From Talpa occidentalis (Eukaryota; Chordata; Mammalia; Eulipotyphla; Talpidae): a stretch of 64,000 nucleotides of DNA. The stretch covers positions 1,240,001 to 1,304,000 of the forward strand of contig NW_023600993.1 of the NCBI RefSeq assembly GCF_014898055.3, written 5' to 3'. A model generated the notes under the pieces. The model ran no database searches. It was not told where the DNA came from and saw nothing but the letters and a program-made list of their open reading frames with translations. The translations under genes and the position numbers were made by a program. This document shows positions 21,551 through 32,330 of this stretch, piece by piece (position 1 is the stretch's first letter; each line of letters opens with the position of its first letter).

Positions 21551-23895
21551 TAAAACCGGCAACGCCTTCCTCACTCATGCGGAGGAGACCCCGTGCGGGC
21601 AGTGGTGGGCAGTGATGCCCGCCGAGCGGGTGCTGCGGGAAGGCCCCCGGTGTTGCGCCCGGCGTGCTGGCCTCTGCGTGGGGCTGCGCCCGTGTCTGAT
21701 AACTGGAGCAGCCGTCGCTGTACCCACCTTCTGTTTGGTGACGCAAACGCCATCACCGCGGGTCCCCCCAATGCTGTGTCCTCTGGGTGGGCGAGCAGGT
21801 GTGGCTGGCCGGAGGCTGCGCACCCTCGGCCTGTCCTGACCGCGCGGCCCTGTGTGCTCAGCCCCCGCCCCTCGCCTCCGGCACGTATGGCCGTTTCAGG
21901 AGAAGCCGTGTTTCATGAAGGTGTTGCCTGTGTCGGCTTGTAGAGGCTCCGTAATGCTTCACCGCATCAGGCAGTGCCTCTGGGCAGGCGCCCAGCACAG
22001 GCCCTGGGGTCACACAGACGTGGTGGACTCGCTGCGCGGGCAGCTTCGCGCTGTCGGGCCGTGGGGGCGGGGGAGGGCGCGCTGTCCGGGCTCTGTAAGC
22101 CAACCCGTTCTCCAGGCCCAGGTGTGGCGGGCCTTTTTGTCAGAAGAAAATGGATGTGATGGGCGTGAGGACGGCGGGGCCTGCCGGGCGTCCTGCCTGG
22201 GGTCAGCTTTTCTTGACGCCTGCTCCCGCCCTGCCCTCTCCACTGCTGACCACCTGACCTGTGGCGTCATTGCCCAGCAGCCGTGCTCCGTGGTGTAGGG
22301 CTGTCATGCCGCCGGCTGGAATCCGCGCCTCCCGGGCTAAACAACATTAATAGAGAGCGTGGCCTGTCCCGCGAAGAAACAAACGCGGGGGCAGGGCCCA
22401 GCTCTGGAGAGCCTGTGTTTTCAGGACACCTATGGCCTGGTTTGCCCCAGGCCAGGGACATAGGAAACCCAGCTCCTGAGTCCCTTCCAGCTCAGTGATT
22501 CCAGAAATGCTGGCCTTCTTGTGAAATAGAATATGGGTGACATAACATCGCAGAGCAAATAGAAAAGTCTGCGGCTAAGAGATAAAGCACTTACAGGGCA
22601 GAGAGCCCTGTGACCAGACCTGCAGCGACGCCCTGTACCGATTTAAAGCTTCTCCTCACACGCGACCTGGTGTCACGCAGGGAGGGTGGAGACCAGAGGC
22701 CGAGCCAGGCCGGTGCCTCCGGGGCCCGCGGAGGCCGGTGCCGTGTCTCTCCCAGGCTGCCAGCCCGTTGAGGAGTCCCCGTGCATGTCTGTAAGGGAGC
22801 AGCTTCCTGGGTGTCCCCACTTCTCTGTCCCCGCCCCGCGCAGACACAGGCCCACTCAGTCCCCTTGGTGGCGTCAGGTCACTGCACATCTGTGACTGTG
22901 CTTGTGACTCTGCGCTCCAGCTCCAGGTCGGGGGCTCCAGGTCGATTCTGGGCGTCTCGGCCCCAGAAGCAGGAGTGGGCGTCTCGTCCGGCAGGGGCTC
23001 CGAGGCACTGGCTGACCTTTGCTTCAGTCGCACTCCACAGCCGGGAGCTCCCACCTCCTGGGGCAGCTGCGGCGGGCCCTGCCTCTGTGCCGTGTCTACC
23101 GGAGCACCCAGCCCGGGTCTGCATCCCCTGAAGGGCCGCTCCCGGCTCTGAGTGTAGCCGCCCCATGTGCTGAGGCCTCGCCCTCCTCTGCAGGGGCCCT
23201 CGCCGGCCCCCTTGCCAGTTCCCCTGCCAGTTCCCCTGCCCTCCACGGGCAGCTCCACCCCGTGGGTCTCAGCCTCCAAGGAGGCCTCAGTGTCTCTCAG
23301 TGGATGTTTCTCTAGGAGACGCTTTCCTGGCCCTGCAGGTTCCCGTGCCCCTGTCTGGCTCTGCGTGTGCTCCCGGCACCGCTGTTAGATGCTGCCCCCG
23401 CCTCCCTGCTCGTCCGGCGGTCCGGACTGTGGCGCATGCCTCGCCCTGTGGGGAGCAGCTTCCGGCACAGCGTCCCCACTCTCTGCTCATGTTCAGAGAT
23501 GAGGGGCACAGCGTGCTCAGGTTGTAGGAAGGCTGAGTCCACTCACGTTATTTATATGGTAGTTGTTGTTCAACCTAGTATCCCCGGGGTTGAGCTCTGG
23601 CGCGGTGTCCTGGCGCAGGAGCCGCTGGAGGCTGGCGGGCGTGTGCGCCTGTCACTCCAGACTGGCGGCAAGGGGTGTCTCCAGGTTGCTCATGGATCGC
23701 GGCGAGGCATGTGTCCCGCGTCTCACACACCCCGCCCGTGGACGGATAATCTTTGGTGACAGACTGAGTATTCCGTCCAGAATGTGGATGCCGTCGGAAA
23801 AAGTACTCACCTGCCATTTTTACTGTTTGTCTCAGAGTCTCTCGCTCAGAACTGTCGGGCATGTGTAGGGAAATGTAGCCAAGGCTGGTCTCTGC
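21551..23895. other. GC- and CpG-rich unique DNA, no gene supported
   Basis: CpG-dense patches occur at 21590-22090 and 22660-23120. A tiny direct repeat 'ccagttcccctg' occurs twice near 23214-23240. Many overlapping open frames, none with motif or splice context. Confidence 0.4.
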
Positions 23896-23899
23896 ATGG

Positions 23900-24120
23900 T
23901 GCTTGTGCAAGAAGACTGTAAATAGGTTAAATATCTGCTAGTAGGAGGACAGTTTGGAAAATGACGGCCCACGCCTGCAGTGGAGTGGCACGCACCCAGA
24001 AGGCTAGAGGAAGAGCAGAATGTTCCGACGTGAAGGGTGTGCGTGCCCAGGATGAGAGTCTGTGCACAATAACAGGCACGTTGGTGTTCATTTAAAAAAT
24101 ATGCTTCTCTTACATGAGGA
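23900..24120 (+). mobile_element. L1 LINE 3'-end relic
   Basis: 'gactgtaaataggttaaatatctgctagtaggaggacagtttgg' at 23916 matches the L1M block of the kind 'ctgtaaataacctaaatatctatcaacagggga'. 'agtggagtggcacgcacccagaaggctagagg' then stands for the following 'gcagccattaaaaagaatgagg' region, and 'tcatttaaaaaatatg' at 24090 closes it. The copy is very decayed, with GC-enriching changes. Confidence 0.6.
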
Positions 24121-24339
24121 AGTTTTGAAAGAGATTTCTCATCCTCCGTGGAGAGCGGGTGGTAGATTATTGAAAAGGGATTCCATACGTCGCCACCTTT
24201 CATTATTTTATAAGAAACAGCACATGAAACTGAATTTTGTGTCACTGCTTAAAATGAAGTATTTAAAGGTAAAAGTCTGTGAAATAGTTGAAAGGAACCT
24301 GCTTTGTCCAGCAAGTACCTGGGCTGTGCCTCTGTGTGG
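24121..24339. other. AT-leaning unique DNA
   Basis: No clear feature. The patch at 24195-24280 ('tttcattattttataagaaacag') may be the worn end of the preceding L1 or unique sequence. Confidence 0.35.
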
Positions 24340-26080
24340 GGGTTGCTTTGCTTGCCAGAGAGGGGGCAGCGGGCACAGTCTCCAGGCCCGAGCGCGGGGC
24401 AGGGGCGGACGGCGTCTCGCAGGCGCGCACGCCATTGCTCAGCAGGCACAACGCGAGTCCGAGGGAGGTTGGCAGTGATGCGCTGTGTAAAGTTTCCCGA
24501 GGACGGAATTTCTGTGCCAACATCCGAAGAAGCCCAAATCAGGCCTACCCTGGCACAGAGGCTGTTCACGAAGACGGTGGAACGGCAAGGAGCTCGGTGA
24601 ATGCAAACAGCATTTCCTAAGAAGGGCAGCTGATCCAGGCCGCCCTGCGGACCGCGGTTCGTCTGTCAGCCTCTGGAAATGGCAAAACATCCAGAAAAGC
24701 CAGCTGCCGTAACTGTGCCCGCACGAGCGGTGAGCCCGGTGCCCGAGCCAGCGTGTCTCCATTTGCTCCTTCTGACGCGCTGGCGGGACCAGCCTGGCTG
24801 AGCCGACACTCCCCGTTGCCGGGTCACTCGGGCCGCTGCATGTCCGTCACCGCCCGAGCCGCCCAGCTCGCCCCGCTGTCTCCGTCTCCTCCCGCTTCCG
24901 CCCGTGGGCCGAGGCAGCCACTGCCCCGGGACAGCCACGGAGCTCCTGGTACACGCCCGAAGTACACGCATGGAGTAACCGTGCCCTCGGGCTGGGCGCC
25001 TGGGTTCTGCCGGAGGCGACAGAAATGGGGGTCACGAGTGGAGATCAGTGCTGTGACGGATCCCGGGCCGGAGGGGCCTGCTCGGCTGGGAGATTCGGGA
25101 GGGACCCTCCGTGGAGAGGCTGGGCCTCAGCACCAGGAGGAAGCGGGGTGGAGCGTCAGGTAAGCCAGGTGCAAAGCCCCGAGCTGGGGAGGAGCGTGGA
25201 GGATCGAGCCACGAGACAAGCGGCTGTGAACGGAGCGGCAAGGCTGCAGCGAACGGGGATCCCGGTGGGGTCCCTGCAAGTACCACCTCGGAGCCCGAAA
25301 GCGCAGCCCGCCGAGACGCTGAAAGAACGTCACCTGTTTGCACGCTCTGTGTCAGACTCTGCTCTTGGGGGGAGGAGACTCGAAGGGCCACGTGTCCCCG
25401 GCCCGTCGCGGCTGCCCAGGAGCAAAGGAGGGGGAGCCGGTGCCCCGCCATGGTGTTGGTGCGGAGCCGGCTCTGCGCTGGCCAGGCCCTGCACCCACGC
25501 CCTCCGTAGAGGCTGTCCGAGCGCACGAGCCCCGTCCCCGCCACCCCGCGGGCCTCTCCTCATGCCCACAGCGGGACCCAGTGTGGGGCCCTAAGCCCGA
25601 GACGGGGGCAGGACCCCGCCCACACCCCAGGAAGGGGCTCTGCCGACGCCTCTTTCTGATGAGATGTGTCGTGACTGTCCCGCTTGCGGGTGCGAGGCGC
25701 GGCGTCCTCTCCGTGAGCCGCGCCTGGGAGCCTGACCTCAGGGGAGCCCCCTGCGTCACTGGGGTGACCCTGTTATTCTGTCAGATTACAGGGGCCAGGC
25801 GAGGCAGGCGATGGACACTGGCCCGTAGCACACCGTGGCTCAGCCTGTGCGGGGGGCCCGGTCGCCTGTCCAGACTGTGGTCCCGTGCAGCCCAGGGCCT
25901 CCTGTCCCGGCCCGGGGCGAGCGCTGCCCCCAGCCCTGCCCTGACTCCGGACAGAGCCGCCTGCACGGCGCGTAGTCCGGCCCAGGCGTGTGTGCGCTGG
26001 CGGGGGTGCGCTGGGATTCTCGGGGCACATTTGCTCTCTCCGAACTCTCGTTTTCTTCCCACAAACTTGGAGCAGGGCCG
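24340..26080. promoter_or_regulatory. Long CpG-rich region
   Basis: High GC and frequent CpG across about 1.7 kb, densest near 24360-24480, 24720-24930 and 25440-25980. It could include a CpG island, but the density is uneven and may only reflect a GC-rich isochore. Open frames reach 261 codons (25338-26123) and overlap long frames on the other strand, which argues against coding. Confidence 0.4.
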
Positions 26081-26084
26081 CGAT

Positions 26085-26310
26085 TTCCACCCCCGTGGAA
26101 GTGATTTCCGGTTGTCAGCCTAAACTGTGCCTTTATTGGCAAAATAAAGTGTTAAGCCAATTGAGGAGATAACGCAGGTCAGAAACCCGTTTATGTCTCT
26201 ATTACAGGTAAAGGCTGGCCCCGCAGTGAGCGTCTGTTGAGTGAAGTTGAATTGAATTAGTTGGAATTGAATTGAATTGCTCTGAGATGGCTGGGGCTGA
26301 GCCAATTATC
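26085..26310. promoter_or_regulatory. AT-rich candidate conserved element with hairpin and GAATT repeat
   Basis: Repeat-free island in GC-rich DNA. A perfect 7-bp inverted repeat, CTTTATT (26131-26137) and AATAAAG (26143-26149), surrounds GGCAA. ATTGGC at 26135 and GCCAAT at 26156 form an inverted CCAAT-type pair. Function is inferred only. Confidence 0.4.
26246..26280. repeat. (TTGAA)n imperfect pentanucleotide repeat
   Basis: About six imperfect TTGAA units, lying within the AT-rich candidate element. Slippage would change its length. Confidence 0.85.
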
Positions 26311-27529
26311 ACTCCCGCCTTGGCCAGCGTTCTCGGCTGAATATTTCAACAGTTACTCCTTCAACCGACGCCTGACTGAGTGCACACCTGTTAGGGCCTG
26401 GCGGAAACCTAGCGCGGGCTGTGGGTTCCTGTGTGCGCAGAGGAAGGTGGGGTGCGCCGTGCCCCCGGGGGTGTAAGCAGGGGAGCCCTGCGGAGTCCCG
26501 GCGGTAGGTACGTGGGTGGGGAGACACCTCGCGGTGGACCAGGCGTCCACCTAGCAGAGCCGGAGGATGACCTCCCGCCAGGGGCGTCAGCGGGGGCAGC
26601 GCTCCTTGGGGCAGGACATCACCTCATTCTAACCTGTGTCCTCACGCCTCATCCTGTAGAACTTGCCGAGACTTGCTTTCCGTGGGCCCTGCTCCTGCGC
26701 GCTGGGCAGGAGGTTGGAACGCAGGCGGGAGACCGCAGAGCCTGCCGGGAGGTTGGCTACAGAAAGCGCTGCCCCCAAGGCCCGCGGCCGGCTTACACAG
26801 CCGTGAACTCGCGCTCACTGTAGTTTCGCGTTTCTGGGCCCTGGAGTCTCGTGTCTGCTTGCCTCGCAGCAGCTTCTCCTGTTCTGTCCCTGCTGTGGTG
26901 GGGCGTGGCCGTCAGCCGGCTCGCAAATGCAGGAGCTCCTGGAAACTCGCTTCCTCTGCTCTTGACGAGATTTTCCCTTTCAGTTGGAGCATCACTGCGT
27001 CATAAGCACGTTCCAGGCGTCAGCGTGGAGAATCAGCGTCTGCGCCGCGTGGGTCCTGCTAAGTGGGCGCTTCCGCCCTTCACAGGCCCTCGTCCCCACC
27101 CCGACTGCCTGCCCCTTCCCGGCTGGTGGCCGGCCTCAGAGTCCAAGGGTTTGTTTTTGTTTTATTTACATCACTCGATGATTTTTAGGACCAATTTTTA
27201 TAAATGTGAAGTGGTGGACGAGTTTGCAGACCCCGGTGTTAAATTCCCCTTTCACTGGGCTGCACGGCGTGTGGCTACGATGGGTTTTCACCTCCCCAAC
27301 CCCAAATGAAGGAAACAATCTCACAACGACTGAGCCGGGCGGGCATCTGCTTCCCGCAGGCCGGGTACGCCCTCGAGCCAGGCGGTTTTTTCTGGCGTGG
27401 CGTCCCCTGTGTGTCCACCGCTGCCCGCGCCACTGGCCTTGCTTCCCTCCCACTGCATGACCCTGGTCTCTGCTGTGGGCTCCGGGACAGCAGGGGCACA
27501 GGACAGCCTGCCCCGCCCGGGTGGGTGTG
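26311..27529. other. GC-rich unique DNA, no gene supported
   Basis: Mostly GC-rich, with an AT-rich patch at 27150-27205. No recognised repeat or exon. Confidence 0.4.
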
Positions 27530-27865
27530 CTCGTGAGACCGTGTGTGAGTGTGATTCTGAGAGTGCATCTGTATCTCAGGGAGAGGTGAGTGTGACTTTA
27601 TATGTGTTTGTGAGTATGTGTGTGACTGAGCATGTGAGTTTGAGGATGGATATGGTTCTGTGTGTGTTTCTGTGAGTGTAAATCCGAGTGTGTCTCAACG
27701 TGTGAGCGTGTTTTTGAGAGTGAGTGTGTGCAGGTGGGTGTGGTTCTGTGTGTGTATGTGTGATTAAGTGTGTGAGTTTGAGGGTGCGTGAGATTCTGAG
27801 TGTGCTGGACTGTGTGTGTTTGAGGGTGTGAGTGAGTGAGTGAGTGCGTGTGAGTGCGAGTCTCC
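27530..27865. repeat. Degenerate TG-rich tract (about 335 bp)
   Basis: A long stretch dominated by TGTG, GTGAG and TTTGAG units without a fixed period, ending in (TGAG)n at 27828-27845. Reverse-strand frames here read as Thr/His/Ser-rich low complexity and are not genes. Probably a decayed simple repeat expansion. Confidence 0.85.
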
Positions 27866-27869
27866 CTGC

Positions 27870-28330
27870 TTGGCCTCTGTCACGTCTCAAAGTAGCATTA
27901 AAATATCTCTGCCATGATTATCTGCACGTGGGAAACTGAGATTAAAAATGAGAATTGGAACTTATTTCTGACATCTAAGAAACTTTTAATAATGTCATTG
28001 AAGTGACTTGGAAATCCACAGGATTTAAATGTACTACATTGAAATTTAAAAAAAAATGCAAGTGCTGTGGCCTCCTAGACCCGGTTTGTATAACATGCCC
28101 GAAAGTGAAGCGGTAGGTTTGTGGACACAACCCCCGTGTGACCTAGACTCGCCCCTTTCAAAAATAATACCGACGTCTATGGACATTTCACCAGGAGAAA
28201 TGGAGGCCGGATTCTTTTTCTCGTATGTGGATCAGAGGTGTTTGTTGTGGTTTTGTAATCTTCTGTACTTCTGTTGAATTGTATAGTTAAGCTTAGATTT
28301 TAAAATAGAAACTCAAAGCTAGACAAGGGT
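27870..28330. other. AT-rich unique DNA, possible regulatory or repeat relic
   Basis: AT-rich from 27890 to 28050 ('cttttaataatgtcattgaag'), mixed to 28320. No repeat family could be assigned, though an old LINE end is possible given 'tgtatagttaagcttagattttaaaa' at 28280. Confidence 0.3.
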
Positions 28331-28739
28331 GTGGAGGGGTCTCGCTTGTTGCTGGTTCTTTGTGATGGCGACGGTCGGGTCAGACTCCGCGTCCCCATCC
28401 TCTCTCCAGAACTGTCCGCCTGGTTCCTTGATCCTGCGATGCCCCCTCCCCCCCCAGCATGCGCTGGCAAGCAGTGCTGCCTGAGCTTCCAAGCCTCGGT
28501 TTCCCCGCCGTGTGAGCGCCCTCAGCTGTCGGGGCCTGGACAGATGTGAGCGCGGCGGGGGGGGGGCGGGGGGTCTCGTCCTGTTCCAGTCCTACTAGGC
28601 TCTGAGCCGGGGCCCCTGATGTGGGTTCTGCTGCAAAGAAGAAGGGATGGGGCACCAGGCGTTAACTGCCACCCCCCAAGACTGTGAGGGGTCTCTAACA
28701 TGGCCTAAAAGAACGCGGAAATATGGGAGAAGGGACCTG
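28331..28739. other. GC-rich unique DNA with poly(G)
   Basis: Contains a G-run 'gcggcggggggggggcgggggg' style tract at about 28551-28572, able to form a G-quadruplex. Nothing else recognised. Confidence 0.5.
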
Positions 28740-29430
28740 ACTTTTCCCTTCACGATTAATCCATTTTATTTATGAGGATAGAGAACAAATATCCTTAAGT
28801 TAGGAAGTTAGGATGACCTTGAAACTAGGTATGTTATTATCCAGATACGGATATAGTCTGAATTTAATTTTTATTAATGTAGATAATAGCTTACATGGGC
28901 CTTATGGCGACATTACTAGCACTCTAAAATTTAATTAGATTTTTAGAGCCTCTGTTAATGTCTTTTGTAGGATTATACAATCTGGGGCATCACCAGCCAG
29001 CTTCATGCGTTTTAATTTCATTATGATTTGAAATAAGCAGGAATGAGATATTCCAGTTTAGAGTTTAGGATCTTTATTTAAAATTAAACCCAGAGGACTG
29101 AAATCCTGCCCAACTATATGTTTTTGAGTTTCCATCTTAAATATATTTGTTAATACTAATTTACTACATGCTATTATTTCCATTTATTATATACTCAGTG
29201 AATCATTACTTTAAAACTTTTATCCATGTTGATTTTTTCGTAATTGTCGTTTGACTATATGCCAATCTATAGCCTCCCAATAATTTTAAAATAACCACTT
29301 TGACGACAACCTGTTTCTTCAGTGTGTCAATTTTCTTGAATATTTTGCTATGAGAAGTTCCATTTTGGGTCCCTCCACGTCTGTGCCCTGATTATATGTG
29401 AGCCGTGCCTTCCCAGCTCCAGTAAATCCT
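28740..29430. promoter_or_regulatory. Large AT-rich island, candidate conserved element cluster
   Basis: Nearly 700 bases of AT-rich, repeat-free DNA bounded on both sides by GC-rich DNA. TAAT/ATTA cores recur, for example 'aatttaatttttattaatg' at 28861, 'aaatttaattagatttttag' at 28927, and 'ttgttaatactaatttac' at 29148. Abrupt composition shifts like this in GC-rich mammalian DNA often mark long-range enhancers. No coding frame or LINE was seen. Confidence 0.4.
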
Positions 29431-29459
29431 TAAGTTAATAGAAAAATCTGCTCAGCCTT

Positions 29460-29900
29460 TCTGTGCCGCCACCAGAGCCGCGTGCCAGGCCCTTGTGTGC
29501 GTGCAGACGCAGCCGGGCCTTCGGGCCAGAGAGCCGCTCTGCCTGAGACCTGTGTGAGGGGCGCGGGGGTCTCCATGTCTCCGCCGCGTCCTCTTCGCTC
29601 CCTTGACGGCCGGCGGGTCATGCGCTCTGCTGGGGCCTTCCCCAGGGAGCGGGAGACCCCGTCCCCCGTGGCTGCCAGAGGGCGGAGCCAGGCCCTGAAG
29701 GAGGCCCCAAGAGCTACCCTGGGTCTTCCTGGCCTGCCTGACCCCCCGGGTGTCCTGGCCACACTGCGGGCGGGAGGTCCCCGCCTTGGGCCGAGCTGTG
29801 CGGCCCTGAGGGTGCTGACGCCCTGGGCCTGACCGCCTGGCCTGTCCTCGCGTCCTCCTGGCACTCCCAGGGCCGCGAGGGGAGGCCTCCTCTGGCCGGG
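29460..29900. other. GC- and CpG-rich DNA with one CTCF-like motif
   Basis: CpG-rich directly after the AT island. At 29671-29689 the sequence 'gctgccagagggcggagcc' resembles the CTCF core (CCA..AGGGGGC). Overlapping frames on both strands, no motif; not a gene. Confidence 0.35.
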
Positions 29901-30289
29901 ACGCAACCTGGTGACTGCAGCAGCCTCATCCCCCATCACCACATCCCCGGGCCCGTAACGTTTTGTGGTGAGCGTGGCGCGGGCAGAGCTTCTGAGCCGT
30001 AAACGTGTCCGTATCCGTAGTCTTCAGTTCCGCACCGAGTCGGTGTTTACCTCCTGTGATAGCCAGGCTCTGCCCCTGCGGGATCCATCATGTCTGTTCA
30101 TACCCGCGCTGGAGGGGGGCGGGGCGGGCGTGCGCGGGGCCAGCGTAGGAAACTCCACTCAGCAGCTGATGCCCCCTGTGGACGGCAGATCACAGCGAAG
30201 GCGAGAAAGGCCGCGGCTGGCCCCAGCCTACACGGGGACTCGCCCTGAGCGTCGATTCTGTCTTCTCCGGGGTCCTGAGTCCTGTCCGG
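29901..30289. other. GC-rich unique DNA, no feature seen
   Basis: No recognised repeat, exon or tandem structure. Confidence 0.4.
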
Positions 30290-30665
30290 CCTTCATCCCC
30301 CAGATACCGGTTGTGCTGCACAACCAATTAGGCATTTGCAGGTATTCATGATTTCATTTGAGGGAAATAAAATGATACACACCGAGGCGGGTGTCAGCAG
30401 ATGTAAGATTTGATATGTGCTGGAAAGAAATGGTGATGATAAATGACGGTGACCTAATTTGTGGAACAATCTTCCTGCATAAAATAATCTAGTTTGTAAT
30501 TATGTGATTAACTCACCAAGAAGAAAAAAGTCAATCAAGTCGGATCATCAACTTCTGGGATGGGAAAACATCTGGAACTTTTCAGGTCGATCTGTGACGA
30601 CAGTGAACTTCCGTGTCAATTCCAGACAGAAACGCTATTTGAAGCCACTTTCAGGAGCAGGGTGT
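30290..30665. promoter_or_regulatory. AT-rich candidate conserved element
   Basis: Repeat-free island containing 'cacaaccaattaggcatttgcagg' at 30319, 'gtattcatgatttcatttgaggg' at 30341, 'cctaatttgtggaacaatc' near 30452, and 'tagtttgtaattatgtgattaactc' near 30490. The density of homeodomain-type, CCAAT and C/EBP-like motifs makes this one of the better enhancer candidates in the window, by inference. Confidence 0.4.
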
Positions 30666-32204
30666 TCACTTGTTTGCCACCGACATTCAGGAGACGATCA
30701 AGAGAAACAGGGCAGAGCCCGGAACAGACACCGCAGTAGCCGCCCCTCGCTCCCTGTTCATTTCACGGAGCGTCTCCAAGCGCCCCCCGCCCCCCGCCCG
30801 CCGGAGCAGTCGGCGTGGACGTCCAGTCCACTTCAAGGAGGGGGACGCTGAGGCCCGGCAGCCCCGTGCTGCCCCACGCTCACGTCACGGCGCCCTGGGG
30901 GCGGGCCTGGGCCAGCCTGGCCAGCCTCGGTGCTCTGCCCCAAGCCATGGCGAGCACGCACGGGGGCGGGGAGCTGTGGAGCCTGGAAGAGTCGCGGTGT
31001 CCTGCTCTGATTATGAATCGGGTCACGGAGCGGATGGTCAAAGCCAGACTTCACTCAGAGCACGGGAGAGGTAGGCCCGTCGGACCCGAGGGTGGTGCTG
31101 GTGAAACAGCCAGAACTGCAGCCGACAGGCGAATTCCCGTTGGCTCATTTGCAACATCATTAGGGTGATTTGAATTTAAGCTTAAAGTTACATGAAAACG
31201 TAAGCACAAGCTAACGGAAATGCAGAGCTCACTGGCGGGGAAACCCACATGGTCTCGGAGCCAGGACGGACGACGTGTGAGCAGCGCGTGAGCCGGATGT
31301 CAGTGTCACACCCGCAGGCTCCAGCCATCCCTGGTGAGGCGCGGCGGGATCCAGAGTTGACTGGGGTCCATGTGCGTCCCGAGCCCGAGCCTGCCGCCTG
31401 CCCTGCGTGTCCTCACCCACCGGGGCTGCTGCACGGGGCCGAGGGCCGGCCAGGACGACCTCTGGGTCACGTTGCTCCTGGAGTGAGAGCCGTGCCCAGC
31501 GGCCACACGCGGGACCAGGGTGGGGCCGGTCACTCAGAGACGAGCCCAGGCCGTGAGCCTCTGGGTTAGGAGGGCGCGTCCTGAGTGCAGCTGAGGAAAA
31601 GCAGCCGGGAGAGGTGACTCACTCGCTGAGCGTCAGGCATGCTGCTTCTCCAGACAGAAATAAACCCAGCGCGGGTGGCGTGGAAGCAGCTGATCCGCGT
31701 GCCTGCTCGGCGGGCCTGGGCTCGGCCGGGTGGGCTCCGGCTCTTCCAGGAGGGGCTGCACTGCTGCCGTGTGTGGTGGGAAGCGGCCGCAGGCTCGGCA
31801 TGGGCGGGAGGCCTGTGCTGCTTGGCTGTCTCGTCACCATCACTCCTCACTGGGCAGCCGCTGTCCTGGGTGAGGACGGCGGGGCATGCTGTTAGGGCCA
31901 CAGGGCGAAGGGGCGCTGGCAGGGGGTGTGGGTGGTGCAGGGGCGAGGTGGGAGGGCCTGGGCCTCCTGGCTCTGCATCCCTGCAGCTCCCTCCAGAAGT
32001 GCTGTCACAGCGGCGTGGCAGGAGCTGAGCGGGAGCAGCCGTGGTGGAAAGTGTGGGAAATGGAGTCAGCGCTTCCATCCGCGGTGCTCAGGCAGGGTCT
32101 CTGCTGCGTGTCTCCTCGGGAAGTCCGGGCGGGGCCGGCCCGAGAGCCAGCAGGGAACTGGGAACAGGTGTGACTGTGCCGCAGACACCGGGCAGCTCTC
32201 GCCT
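30666..32204. other. GC- and CpG-rich unique DNA, no gene supported
   Basis: CpG-rich especially at 30770-30960. An AT patch at 31140-31205 ('catcattagggtgatttgaatttaagc') may be a short conserved element. No repeats recognised. Confidence 0.35.
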
Positions 32205-32330
32205 CAGATCGGCACTTTTGTCTTTGTGGGGTGAATACCCAGAAGTGGGGCGAGAGTCTCGCGTGGACCCCCTGGCCTCCTGAGGCCGCTCCAGGCTGTG
32301 CGTGAAGGTGGCGGGTGGACGGGAAGCTTC
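32205..32330 (-). mobile_element. L1 LINE relic, antisense, GC-decayed
   Basis: 'cacttttgtctttgtggggtgaatacccagaagtgggg' at 32211 is the antisense of the common L1 block read as 'ttttgggtaaatacccagaagtggaa'. The following 'cctcctgaggccgctccaggctgtgcgtgaaggtggc' keeps the order of the next L1 block with A/T changed to G/C. Very old. Confidence 0.5.

Noticed and set aside
25338..26123. 261-codon open frame on the plus strand
   Set aside because: GC-rich chance frame; long frames overlap it on both strands and no family motif is present.
27576..27890. Thr/His/Ser-rich frame on the minus strand
   Set aside because: It is the translation of a TG-rich simple repeat tract.
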